Assembly (NCBI GenBank): GCA_024639905.1
Contig: JAHEGE010000003.1
Coordinates: 101,053-165,052, forward strand
Origin: Gammaproteobacteria bacterium
GTDB lineage: Bacteria > Pseudomonadota > Gammaproteobacteria > Pseudomonadales > Pseudohongiellaceae
Length of the DNA: 64,000 bases
Reading direction: 5' to 3'
The notes beneath the pieces are model-generated. The model had not been told where the DNA came from and made no database searches. It was given only the letters and a program-made list of their open reading frames with translations. The first letter of the stretch is position 1. Every line of letters starts with the position of its first letter. Both the position numbers and the translations under genes were made by a program. Positions 18,163-26,432 of the stretch are shown piece after piece.

Positions 18163-18699
18163 ATGGCGCTTAAACCTACCATTTATAAAGCGAAGATTGC
18201 GCTTACCGATCTGGATCGTGAGGTCTACGACAATGTCACCCTAACCGTCGCCTGTCATCCTTCGGAAACGCTGGAGCGGATGATGGTGCGAATTATGGCT
18301 TACTGCCTTAATGCGCAAGAAGGCTTAGAGCTTTGCAAGGGATTAAGTGACTCCGACGAAGCAGACCTATGGGCACGCTCTTTAGATGGCGCGATGTCAG
18401 TATGGATCGACGTCGGTGAACCGACGCTTGAGCGTGTCAAGAAGGTGTCGCGTCTAGCGCCCGATGTGCGCGTGTACAGCTTCAACTCGAAGGCGCCTAC
18501 GTGGTGGGATTTGGCGTCGCCAGAACTCAAGAAACTGCCAGTGCGTGTGTTTCGTTTCGATTGGGCGGGCGTGCAGGCGCTCGCGAAGACGGTGGAGCGC
18601 ACGATGGATATTGCGGTCACCGTGAGCGAAGGCAGCCTATTCGTTTCGACCGCAAAGGGCGACTGCGAACTGCAGCTTGAGTGTCTCCAGGACGGCTAA
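18163..18699 (+). CDS. yaeQ: YaeQ family protein
   Basis: This 178-residue protein begins MALKPTIYKAKIALTDLDR, the characteristic YaeQ start, and keeps the DEADLWARSLDG and WIDVGEP segments. YaeQ has a compact nuclease-like (PD-(D/E)XK-type) fold but its function is not established; it was linked to suppression of RfaH loss in enterobacteria. It starts 9 nt after tex with AGGAAG before the ATG. A hairpin with T-run follows about 60 nt after its stop. Confidence 0.93.
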   Translation: MALKPTIYKAKIALTDLDREVYDNVTLTVACHPSETLERMMVRIMAYCLNAQEGLELCKGLSDSDEADLWARSLDGAMSVWIDVGEPTLERVKKVSRLAPDVRVYSFNSKAPTWWDLASPELKKLPVRVFRFDWAGVQALAKTVERTMDIAVTVSEGSLFVSTAKGDCELQLECLQDG

Positions 18700-18757
18700 C
18701 GGCCGATCTGCGCCCGCGGCACTTATTGCTTCGATTTCAAATTAAATGCGTCGCTCT

Positions 18758-18783
18758 AAAGGGGGCGAAGCCCGTCCCCTTTT
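18758..18783 (+). terminator. Probable intrinsic terminator after yaeQ
   Basis: A 7-bp stem AAAGGGG / CCCCTTT with an 11-nt loop is followed by a short T-run. It lies about 60 nt downstream of the yaeQ stop codon and before an unrelated promoter-like element. Confidence 0.6.
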
Positions 18784-18877
18784 GTCTGTGAGGCAGGCAG
18801 GCTGTTAGAGCTCAAAGCTTCCGGCGATCAGTGGCCGAAAACGCCTAAAAATTTTCTCCTCAGACCCCCAAAAATTC

Positions 18878-18906
18878 TTGTAGCTACCGACTATTGGCAG
18901 TATAAA
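18878..18906 (+). promoter_or_regulatory. Sigma-70-like promoter upstream of the SET gene
   Basis: TTGTAG and TATAAA are separated by exactly 17 nt. A start site near 18913 would give a 5' leader of about 150 nt before the SET-domain gene. Otherwise the 18784-19062 stretch shows no gene. Confidence 0.45.
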
Positions 18907-19062
18907 GCGCGCGTTGAAACCCTTGGTCGCGAATCCTCGCACCGGACTCAGCGCTCTGTTTTAAAGGTAATGCGCATCCGCGCAGTGTTTTGGGCACGGC
19001 TTCTCTTTTCGACGTCTCGAAGGATAGCTGGTTGTCCGATCGTTATTTGGAGAAGACTAACG

Positions 19063-19533
19063 ATGCTTTATCCTGCAAGCTTTGGGGACAATCCCCTCTA
19101 CCCAAAAGACACAGACTTCCGTGTGATCCGCAAGGATGACACCAACGGTTTTGGCGTAATCGCGTTGCGCTCTTTTAAGCGCGGCGAAATCATTGCAGCG
19201 ATGGCAGGCGAGGTCGTTACCGACATTCGCCAACACACGCTGCAAATAGACGACAATACACACCTACACGATGTGCATTTCTCAGGTTACTTCCTACATT
19301 CCTGCGAGCCAAACATCTCGTTGGATATGAAGGCGATGCGCATCACGGCACTGCAAGACATAGCAGCAGAAAGCTATCTCTACATGGATTACGCGGAGAC
19401 CGAGCAGGTGCTTTTCAAGCAGTTCGCTTGTGCCTGTGGAAGCGACTCGTGTCGAGGTTGGATTACTGGTAACCAAGAAGTCCATCCTGGCCTCGTTCAC
19501 GAAGCCGTCATGGTCGGTACCGACGCAGCCTAG
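19063..19533 (+). CDS. SET domain protein (lysine methyltransferase-like)
   Basis: From the ATG at 19063 (GGAGAAG ribosome site) the protein has 156 residues. It shows SET-domain features in order: NGFGVIALRSFKRGEII, the FLHSCEPNISL motif (equivalent to NHxCxPN), the DYAETE segment, and a post-SET-like cysteine cluster CACGSDSC near the C-terminus. It should bind S-adenosylmethionine and methylate an amino group, usually a protein lysine. It is a short stand-alone SET protein followed 27 nt later by a PLP-dependent decarboxylase-like gene, suggesting joint function. A further upstream start exists in frame but lacks a ribosome site and adds non-family sequence. Confidence 0.82.
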   Translation: MLYPASFGDNPLYPKDTDFRVIRKDDTNGFGVIALRSFKRGEIIAAMAGEVVTDIRQHTLQIDDNTHLHDVHFSGYFLHSCEPNISLDMKAMRITALQDIAAESYLYMDYAETEQVLFKQFACACGSDSCRGWITGNQEVHPGLVHEAVMVGTDAA

Positions 19534-19560
19534 TCTGCTATTACTGCGAAAACTTGAAGA

Positions 19561-20814
19561 ATGATGACAGAACAGGAATCTCAGCTGTGGTGGCAGCGTG
19601 CCGACCTTAGTTACCATGGCGAAGCGCTATTCTTCGCTGGGCATAGTGTCGAAGCACTCGCCAAACGATTTGGTTCGCCATCGTTCGTCTACTCTTTCGC
19701 GCGTGTGCGCGACAATTTAGAACGCGTCGACGCCGCATTGAGAGCAGCGCAGCTACCTGCAGGCTACACTTTGCTGTATGCGATGAAGGCGAATCGCTTC
19801 GCACCGCTGTTAACGAGTCTTCAGCACACGGGTTTGTGTGGTATCGATGCATGCTCGCCGCGCGAGGTTGAGCATGCCGTAAGCTGTGGATTCCGCCCCG
19901 ATCAGATTTCCTTCACCGCGGGCAGCCTGTCGCGTCGTGATGTCGAATTGCTCGCCTGCTACGACGGGCTCTTCGTCGATTGCGATTCCCTGCACGCCAT
20001 TAATGCGTGGGGACAGTGTAGGCCGGGGAGCGAGATCGGTATTCGCGTTAACCCGGCGATGGGTGTTAGTCGTGCGGACAACGACAAGCTGCAGTACGCC
20101 GGAACTGCGGCAACCAAATTCGGAATTTACGAGGAGCAGTTAGACGAGGCGCTTGCACTTGCGCGCTCACACGGCCTCAAGATTACAAAGATCCACTTCC
20201 ATACGGGCTGTGGTTATCTCACGCCAGAGCTGAGTCAGTGGGATGCGGTTATCGGTTCGTGTCTCGAAAAATTTGTCGCACGTTGCCCCGACGTGACAAC
20301 GGTCAATGTCGGCGGTGGCTTAGGTGTGCCCCACGTGGCGAGCGACGGCACACTCGATCTGCAGGCTTGGAGCGCTGTGCTGCATAAGCACTTCGGCAAC
20401 CGTAATCTGCGCGTCGAGATTGAGCCCGGCGAGTATATTGTGAAAGACTCGGGTCTGTTATTGCTAGGTAAGACTTTCGAGGAAACCAAACAAACGACGA
20501 GATTCGTAGGTGTCGATGCTGGCTTTAATATCGCCCCCGAGCCGGCTTACTATAATCTGCCGTTTCAACCTTTAGCGCCGCGTCGCAGCGGCCCGCTAAA
20601 GCAGGTGACGGTAGTTGGCAATATTAACGAAGCGCTAGACGTTTGGTACCGCGACGCGTGGCTGCCCGAGCTCGAGGGGCAAGAGTCGTTGGTCCTAATT
20701 AATGCCGGCGCATACTCTGCGTCTATGGCATCGAATCATTGTATGCGAGGCGAAATGCGCGAATTCTTAATCGCAGACCCGCGCACAAGTTCCGCGGCCG
20801 ATACGCCGCAGTAG
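19561..20814 (+). CDS. Fold-type III PLP-dependent decarboxylase-like protein (LysA/ODC family)
   Basis: This 417-residue protein has the alanine-racemase-like barrel of the diaminopimelate/ornithine decarboxylase family. The PLP lysine is in LLYAMKANR, a phosphate-binding VNVGGGLGVP follows, and HTGCGY occupies the usual HxGS position. Two family landmarks are altered: EPGR is EPGEY, and the catalytic Cys of the GPxCESxD motif is Asn (GNINEALD). The reaction may therefore differ from simple DAP decarboxylation, for example on another amino acid. It lies between a SET and a GNAT gene in one direction. A real lysA elsewhere in the genome is likely. Confidence 0.8.
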   Translation: MMTEQESQLWWQRADLSYHGEALFFAGHSVEALAKRFGSPSFVYSFARVRDNLERVDAALRAAQLPAGYTLLYAMKANRFAPLLTSLQHTGLCGIDACSPREVEHAVSCGFRPDQISFTAGSLSRRDVELLACYDGLFVDCDSLHAINAWGQCRPGSEIGIRVNPAMGVSRADNDKLQYAGTAATKFGIYEEQLDEALALARSHGLKITKIHFHTGCGYLTPELSQWDAVIGSCLEKFVARCPDVTTVNVGGGLGVPHVASDGTLDLQAWSAVLHKHFGNRNLRVEIEPGEYIVKDSGLLLLGKTFEETKQTTRFVGVDAGFNIAPEPAYYNLPFQPLAPRRSGPLKQVTVVGNINEALDVWYRDAWLPELEGQESLVLINAGAYSASMASNHCMRGEMREFLIADPRTSSAADTPQ

Positions 20815-20859
20815 CCACCCTGTTCTGTTATCCTAAGCGCCTAGCTCTAGGAGGCGCCT

Positions 20860-21339
20860 ATGGAACCCACACAGATCAACCCCGAACTATTCGTAAAACG
20901 CATTACCCTCGATGCCAATCTTCCGAAGCTTGCCAGCAAGATCAATGCTGCGCAGTGGGATGACGAGAACGAGTTGGACGAGGCGGATTTCACGGCGGAA
21001 TCCCTTGAGTGGTATCTCAGCGATGACGACAATTTCTTCTTCGCTTGTTTCGCGGGTTCAGATATCGCAGGCATCGTATCCGCTCAATTTCTAAGGCGAC
21101 CGTATGGCAAGATTCGCACACTCTACGTCGATGAGATCGATACGGCTGTGAACTTTCGTCGTCAGGGCGTCGCTACGGCGCTGATGGCAGAGATCAAGAA
21201 ACTTGCCGACGAAACCGACAGCTACGATCTCTGGCTTGGAACCGAGAAAACGAATGCGGGCGCACAGGCATTGTATGCCTCTCTGCAGCCGGATGAGGTT
21301 GAGGAGTTTGTTGGCTACACGTGGAATCTTGACGGCTAA
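20860..21339 (+). CDS. GNAT family N-acetyltransferase
   Basis: This 159-residue protein has the GNAT acetyl-CoA-binding signature (VNFRRQGVATALM, the R/QxxGxG/A motif) preceded by the beta strand KIRTLYVDEI. It transfers an acetyl group to an amine; the overall length and acidic N-terminal half resemble aminoglycoside/amine acetyltransferases, but no substrate is shown. An excellent AGGAGG ribosome site precedes the ATG. It lies 45 nt after the decarboxylase-like gene, so it could act on an amine made by it. Confidence 0.82.
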   Translation: MEPTQINPELFVKRITLDANLPKLASKINAAQWDDENELDEADFTAESLEWYLSDDDNFFFACFAGSDIAGIVSAQFLRRPYGKIRTLYVDEIDTAVNFRRQGVATALMAEIKKLADETDSYDLWLGTEKTNAGAQALYASLQPDEVEEFVGYTWNLDG

Positions 21340-21351
21340 GAAGCTAAGGAG

Positions 21352-22794
21352 TTAAGCCCTTATTGGGTTACCCACGTTAAATACACCAGTGTCACCGTAA
21401 TCTTGTCCCTCGATGCGTTCGATATCGGGAGGGAACGTCGCTCGTTTAAGGCGATAGTAGGCTTCTCTGTACGAACCTTCAGCTGCCTTGCCGTAGGTAA
21501 CATAGAGCGCACGCCGTGAAGATTGGGACCTGTTAGGCCCCGATCTGTGTGGAATAAACGAATCGAAAAGCAGGATGTCGCCCGGCTGAGTAGTCAGCGG
21601 CTCCCAGGCGAGCGTCGACGCGGTTTCCCTATTCAGTGTCGAGTCGGCCTCTAGCGGAAGCGTTTCGCGCAGGTAGTTGCCAGGAACAAGCTCCAGGCAT
21701 CCGTTATCCACAGTGGATGCATCGACGCTAAGCATCAAGGTGATGTGATAACTCTGGCCGAAGCTGGTGAACGCAGGAGCGTCCTGATGAGGAGAAAATC
21801 CGTTTCCGCCGGGCAGTTTAAAATTTATTTTTTCTTTGAATAACACGGCACGATCCCCCATGAGCTGTGAGACAAGTGCGAGTATTGGTCGACTGCGTAG
21901 CAGCGCGTCTAGTTGCGGATGGAACTGAAGGAAGTTTTCAATTCTGCACAGTTGGCGTCCGTGAGGGTCGTCTTCCGGAGCCTCAAAGTACTGCATCCAT
22001 TTCCCGGCTGTCTCGGGTAAGTCTTGTAGCTCGTCCACCCAGTGTGAAAGCGTTGAGGTAAAAGAGCTGTTCGACGTAGCGGATAATTTCAAATAGCCGT
22101 TCCTGTGCCATGAACTTAACTGCTCAGCGGTCAGCGTTGGGAAATCGTGAAAAGGCGTTATTGCGGAATCAATCTCTTTTTCGCGTTGAGTTTGCAAATG
22201 CTGCTCAACGATAGAAAGATAGTGTTTGAGAGGTGGGGTTTTCAGTGTCTCTTGCTTTGCCGCTTCATCCCAACGTCGAAGCAGGAGGTACTCTTCATGC
22301 AATGGGTCGCTCTCAAAAGACTTTGCCTCGGCTCCTGTCATCTTGCCACCTTGGAAATCTAAAGTGCGCTTAGACGCTGGTGAGAGTAGTGCAGCGTATT
22401 CAGGATTTTTTGTACAGAGATAGCGCTTAGCGTTGACGTGATTCTCAACCAAGCTCGCGACTCGCTGAGAAAAGCCCAAGTTGCGGAGGAAGTCAGCGCC
22501 CACTGCTTCATGATGTTTGCGACCTAAACCCGCCATGTCTTGAGCTGCATCGTACCCTTCCAGCACATGGCCGATATCGTGAAGCAGCGCAGCCAGAATC
22601 AGTTCTTCATCGGCCCCCGCCTGCTCTGCAAAAAAAGCGGATTGTAGAAAGTGCTGACTTTGTGACACAGGCTCGCCGATGTAATCGGAGTCCCCACGGG
22701 CAAGAAGCAATGCTTCTAGCTCGGCTGTGATTTGCTTTGGCGAAACGACGGACTGTGCTAAGCCGTTTTCACGACTAGAGGAAATTATGCTCAT
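21352..22794 (-). CDS. Fusion of PhnZ-like HD-domain oxygenase and PhnY-like phytanoyl-CoA-type 2OG oxygenase
   Basis: This 480-residue protein joins two oxygenases. Residues about 20-200 match the phosphonate-cleaving HD diiron oxygenase group (PhnZ, TIGR03276-like): Y38/E41, H48, H72-D73, H94 and a later RRWDEAAK are spaced as in PhnZ. Residues about 225-480 form a phytanoyl-CoA-dioxygenase fold with HQD (SPHQDAPAF), distal His (FIPHRSG) and Arg (RRALYV). In the known pathway PhnY alpha-hydroxylates an aminoalkylphosphonate and PhnZ then splits the C-P bond to release phosphate. One chain may do both. AAGGA precedes the ATG. No phosphonate transporter is adjacent. Confidence 0.82.
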   Translation of the reverse strand: MSIISSSRENGLAQSVVSPKQITAELEALLLARGDSDYIGEPVSQSQHFLQSAFFAEQAGADEELILAALLHDIGHVLEGYDAAQDMAGLGRKHHEAVGADFLRNLGFSQRVASLVENHVNAKRYLCTKNPEYAALLSPASKRTLDFQGGKMTGAEAKSFESDPLHEEYLLLRRWDEAAKQETLKTPPLKHYLSIVEQHLQTQREKEIDSAITPFHDFPTLTAEQLSSWHRNGYLKLSATSNSSFTSTLSHWVDELQDLPETAGKWMQYFEAPEDDPHGRQLCRIENFLQFHPQLDALLRSRPILALVSQLMGDRAVLFKEKINFKLPGGNGFSPHQDAPAFTSFGQSYHITLMLSVDASTVDNGCLELVPGNYLRETLPLEADSTLNRETASTLAWEPLTTQPGDILLFDSFIPHRSGPNRSQSSRRALYVTYGKAAEGSYREAYYRLKRATFPPDIERIEGQDYGDTGVFNVGNPIRA

Positions 22795-22826
22795 GGGGTC
22801 CTTTGATTCTCTCGCAATTTAAAGCG

Positions 22827-23591
22827 CTAGTGCTCAGGGGATTCGAAGTGCCGTCGGTATTTTCGGGTTTGTTGCGCAATGAAACCTCCGCCAACTAGGC
22901 CGGGTGCGATCCATAGAAAAATACTAAAACCTTCCAGCGAGTCACCGAACAGCGTATTCATAAAATTGAGTCCGCCAAAAACAAAGAAAGCGGTGTAGGC
23001 GGCGATGCCTGAAGCGATTAGTCCGCCCAAGTGTTCGGTCCACCACTCTTTGGGTCGTAGTTCTGTTTTGGTGGCGTATCGCAGCGCGCCTAGCGCCGTG
23101 AAAATCTCGAAGGTGCCGAAAAGGAGGAAAAGAATCGAGGACGTTGCCAAACCGTTGGCGAGTAGTCCAAAGCCCGCAACGATTAGCGCCGCACAGAGCG
23201 CTAAATGGAGTGGCCGGCGTAGCGCAGCCCTATCGCCGCGACCTAGTATTGATAGCCAGCCTTGACGCGTCGACAACAGCACTAAGAGTGAGAGTGACAA
23301 GAGGAATAGCGCGAAATCGCGGATCTCACGGCTCGCCTCTAGCGCTCGAGTCGCGCTGAGCTCAATGCCGCGCGCATGCATAGCGAGTGGAAAGAGGAGG
23401 TCGAGCGAGGTTATCACTAGGCCAGAAAGCCCTATGGTATACATGATTCGGGCGAAGTAGCGACCAAAGCGTTTGTGATTAAGGTTGCCCTTATGTGTAA
23501 AGAGCGGAATCCAGAATAGCACTAAGCCACAACTGCCAGCGACGATGTGCAGCCGCATAGCCACCTCGTGTAGGTAATAGAGTAGGGTCAT
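22827..23591 (-). CDS. DUF2306-like multi-span membrane protein
   Basis: This 254-residue protein has about seven membrane spans. The N-terminal part shows the DUF2306 pattern: HIVAGSCGLVLFWIPLFTHKG then H-K-RFGR, i.e. His in the first span and a KGxxxHxxxGR loop. DUF2306 proteins are uncharacterised; the conserved histidines in spans recall haem- or quinone-related membrane proteins, but that is speculation. A shorter DUF2306 gene occurs at 63.1 kb. It lies 32 nt upstream of the phosphonate-oxygenase-like fusion gene in the same direction and could share its transcript. Confidence 0.65.
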   Translation of the reverse strand: MTLLYYLHEVAMRLHIVAGSCGLVLFWIPLFTHKGNLNHKRFGRYFARIMYTIGLSGLVITSLDLLFPLAMHARGIELSATRALEASREIRDFALFLLSLSLLVLLSTRQGWLSILGRGDRAALRRPLHLALCAALIVAGFGLLANGLATSSILFLLFGTFEIFTALGALRYATKTELRPKEWWTEHLGGLIASGIAAYTAFFVFGGLNFMNTLFGDSLEGFSIFLWIAPGLVGGGFIAQQTRKYRRHFESPEH

Positions 23592-23699
23592 CGTGGCCGC
23601 TCCTTTTATTCACGTGCATGGAGACTCTTGCATAAGAAATCAGATCTCGCCCCACCGCTGCTGTTATACTGCGCGCTCAATTCAGAAGGAAAGCCCGCT

Positions 23700-24098
23700 A
23701 TGAACAAGGATGCGTCGATTGAACCGCGCCTAGTCGAAATAACCCGTGAGCCCGTCGAGCTCTATAAAGTGCTTAAGTTTGAGGGCCTCGTTGGGAGCGG
23801 GGGTGAGGCCAAGGCCGCCATCGAGGCGGGTCTGGTGACTGTGAATGGCACTGCCGAGTTGCAGAAGCGCAAGAAACTCGTGGGTGGTGATGTAGTTCGC
23901 GTCGGCGACGAAGTCTTGGTGCTGAGCTTAGTTGAGGGCTATGTGGCGCCCACGCTAGCTGAGAAGCCAAAGAAGGTCGTGGAGAAGAAGGCCGCCCCTA
24001 AAAAGGATTGGCGCAAGAAGCGCACGCCAGCAGAAATTGATGCAGCCGCTGGCGTCGTCTCCCAGCGTGGCAAGCCGTTCGGCAAGCCCGCGAAATAG
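23700..24098 (+). CDS. S4-domain RNA-binding protein (YbcJ-like)
   Basis: From the ATG at 23700 (AAGGAAA ribosome site) this 132-residue protein has one S4 domain at about 20-85 (LYKVLKFEGLVGSGGEAKAAIEAGLVTVNG), followed by a Lys/Ala-rich basic tail. It probably binds structured RNA, likely ribosomal. An open frame extends 72 nt upstream but the extension is not S4-like. It is convergent with the DUF2058 gene, the two stops being 6 nt apart. Confidence 0.85.
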   Translation: MNKDASIEPRLVEITREPVELYKVLKFEGLVGSGGEAKAAIEAGLVTVNGTAELQKRKKLVGGDVVRVGDEVLVLSLVEGYVAPTLAEKPKKVVEKKAAPKKDWRKKRTPAEIDAAAGVVSQRGKPFGKPAK

Positions 24099-24104
24099 CG
24101 CTGT

Positions 24105-24662
24105 CTACCAGTCTAGATCGTCGGGTATCGCGAAGTCGGCATAAGCCTGCTCTTCGAGCTCCAGTTTAGAGAGCTGCTTGGGGTTGGCAATGGTGACGAA
24201 ATGGTCGGCGCTGCGTTCTTGGATCTTATGCGCGACATCGACCGGTACCATGGCATAGTGGCCATCGGCCTTTGACTCAACGATTGCGAGGGTCCCGGCG
24301 CTCAACTGTTCGCGCGTGCGTTTGTCTACCCACAGCTGTTTAACCTTGCCGCCGTGGGTAAAATTGTATTTCAACTCACCCTTGTTGCTTACCGCATTGC
24401 TTTCGATGAGTTGACGAATCTGTGCCATCTTCGCGCGCCATTCGCCGTCGCGATTGCGCTCTTCGTTGAGCTTACGGTCGCGTTCGGCTTTCTCACGCTG
24501 CACCTGCCTGCGGGATTGCTCCGCTTCCTGCTGTGCGTTCTTTTTTTCAGACTTCTTTTGCGGCTGCTTGGTCTCTTTGCGCTTCGCGCGTTCGAGCTGC
24601 TTGGCCTTTTTTTCGTCGACCAGGCCTGCGGCCTTTAACTGATCTTTTAGAGACAATGCCAC
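24105..24662 (-). CDS. DUF2058 family protein (YaiL-like)
   Basis: This 185-residue protein begins MALSLKDQLKAAGLVDEKKAK and has a long charged helix of Lys, Glu, Arg and Gln (about 20-75) before a small C-terminal domain, the layout of DUF2058 nucleoprotein/polynucleotide-associated proteins. Function is unknown, with RNA or DNA binding suspected. The gene is widespread in Gammaproteobacteria. Confidence 0.9.
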   Translation of the reverse strand: MALSLKDQLKAAGLVDEKKAKQLERAKRKETKQPQKKSEKKNAQQEAEQSRRQVQREKAERDRKLNEERNRDGEWRAKMAQIRQLIESNAVSNKGELKYNFTHGGKVKQLWVDKRTREQLSAGTLAIVESKADGHYAMVPVDVAHKIQERSADHFVTIANPKQLSKLELEEQAYADFAIPDDLDW

Positions 24663-24751
24663 TGGGGGCTCCTACTGCATAAACCGTGAAAGTACAGCGG
24701 TAATGTTAGCTTCCGCGGGCGGTGCTTACCAGACTCGCGGTAGCCGGTGGG

Positions 24752-26272
24752 TTAAGGGTCGAAATAAATGGGATTGCCTATTAAGCGAGTCGCGCCACGA
24801 GGAGTCATGAGGTCTACTCGCAGCCACTTGGGCGCATCAGCTTCGCTCTCGCCGACTAAAGCAGGCAGTGCGAGTGAGCCCTGCCAACGAGTTGCTGTGT
24901 CGCTGGAATCCGAGTTTGCCCCGGTGGCTGCAACGATGTCGCCATCAACAGTCCAACGTGGCTCTAGCTCCTCGGAAGATTCCCAAGCGAGTGCAAGGGA
25001 AACGGCGCCTTGTTCGAGGCCAGCGAGCGAGACAGTGCCGCCCATTACAGCGCCTGCAGCTTCAAACGAGAGCAGCTTGGTCTGGCCTCCACTGACATCG
25101 ATGGCTACGTTGCCTGCGCGGATGCCTTCGAGTAGTGCGGCTTCGCTGAGAGCCTCTGCAAAAATCCAAGTGCGCGGATTGCCAATCGCCGAGGGCTGCT
25201 GTGCTGGCCGCGTCGCGGTGTGATTGTCGCTGCCGCCGATACCGGTGATGCGATGGCCTTGATTGAGCTTGTCGTGCCAGAACGCGAGGTGTGCCTGTCC
25301 CCTGGGCATATCGACGAAGCCGGTGTTAACGACTTCGATCGCGTCGATCCGTGAATAGTCGGTATCGGGCAACACCCAGCCGCAGCCCATGCAGTCTTCA
25401 CCGGATGGCGAGCCTGGATGGTTAATCGACAGCAGCCCGCCGAGCGCGCGAACCTGCGACTGTAAGTCAGTTACGCTGTAGCCAGTACGTTGTTGTAAGC
25501 GAAAATCGACAAATTCGGTCGTCCCAAAGGCGTTGGCGTGGCCGAAAAAGGTCGTGACTTCGCGCCCAGAGAGCAGCAAGGTCTTGGGGTAGAAAGCCTG
25601 GAGCTCGGCGAGCACTGCGTGGTGAGAGACCGCATTGTGTTCGGTGAGGGCAATGAAATCGAGCCCGCGCTCGGCCGCTGTCTGCACGCTCAACGCGGCG
25701 GGGCAAGACACGGTGGTCCCAAGGTCGTTGCCGCAGCTGCCATCACTGTGTGCACTGTGTGCGTGCAGATCCCCGACATACCAGTCGCGCCCGCGGCTAC
25801 CGGCAACGGCCTTAGAATCTGGCGTGCCCAGACACTGCAGCGTGATCTCCGCGCTGTAGGCGGCACTCACCCCTTTGCGTATGTTCGGCACGCCGAGTAG
25901 CAAATTCCATGTGCCCGCATCGATAGGTCCAGAGGAGTAAGACGGCGTCGCCGCATTGGCTGTCACGAAAAATTCGGATTTATTGCCGCCGCTCCAACCG
26001 CGGAAGCCGTTCGCATCGAGTAGGCCGAGGTCGATTGTTGTGCGATCGCTGCGGTCATAATCGAAAGTAACGTCGAGGCGACGCACCCCGGCTGGCATGT
26101 CGAAAGGCAGCTCAATATAGGTCGCGAAATCAGCATCGGTAATCTCGCCCTCTAAGCTAAAAGTGTGTCGAGTCGCGACATCGGTGCAGGCGAACTGCGC
26201 AGCAGCTGAGCTGCTTAGAAGGCAAAAGAGGCCGCCGGCGAAGGTGAGAATGACGGAGGGGAATCTGGGCAT
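24752..26272 (-). CDS. Secreted CehA/McbA-type PHP-domain metallohydrolase
   Basis: This 506-residue protein has a signal peptide (cleavage near SSAAAQFA), a beta-rich region to about 170, and a PHP-type metal site starting with DLHAHSAHSDGSC, then TEHNAVSHH, INHPG and GGSDNH. CehA/McbA proteins hydrolyse carbamate or phosphoester-like bonds; the substrate here is unknown. Exported location suggests action on environmental compounds. It is divergent from the monooxygenase gene at 26.4 kb. Confidence 0.82.
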   Translation of the reverse strand: MPRFPSVILTFAGGLFCLLSSSAAAQFACTDVATRHTFSLEGEITDADFATYIELPFDMPAGVRRLDVTFDYDRSDRTTIDLGLLDANGFRGWSGGNKSEFFVTANAATPSYSSGPIDAGTWNLLLGVPNIRKGVSAAYSAEITLQCLGTPDSKAVAGSRGRDWYVGDLHAHSAHSDGSCGNDLGTTVSCPAALSVQTAAERGLDFIALTEHNAVSHHAVLAELQAFYPKTLLLSGREVTTFFGHANAFGTTEFVDFRLQQRTGYSVTDLQSQVRALGGLLSINHPGSPSGEDCMGCGWVLPDTDYSRIDAIEVVNTGFVDMPRGQAHLAFWHDKLNQGHRITGIGGSDNHTATRPAQQPSAIGNPRTWIFAEALSEAALLEGIRAGNVAIDVSGGQTKLLSFEAAGAVMGGTVSLAGLEQGAVSLALAWESSEELEPRWTVDGDIVAATGANSDSSDTATRWQGSLALPALVGESEADAPKWLRVDLMTPRGATRLIGNPIYFDP

Positions 26273-26432
26273 AGGGCTGCGGGCCGTCCGAGGCTGATTG
26301 ATGAGAGTGGGGGTGAGTATACCGAGCGTACCCGCCTCGCAAAATGACAGGCGTTAACTTTTTGCCTAATCTCGCGATGTTGGTTAGTCTGGAGCGCTAA
26401 GGTTCATAGCAAATGCAACAGGGGAAGACACC

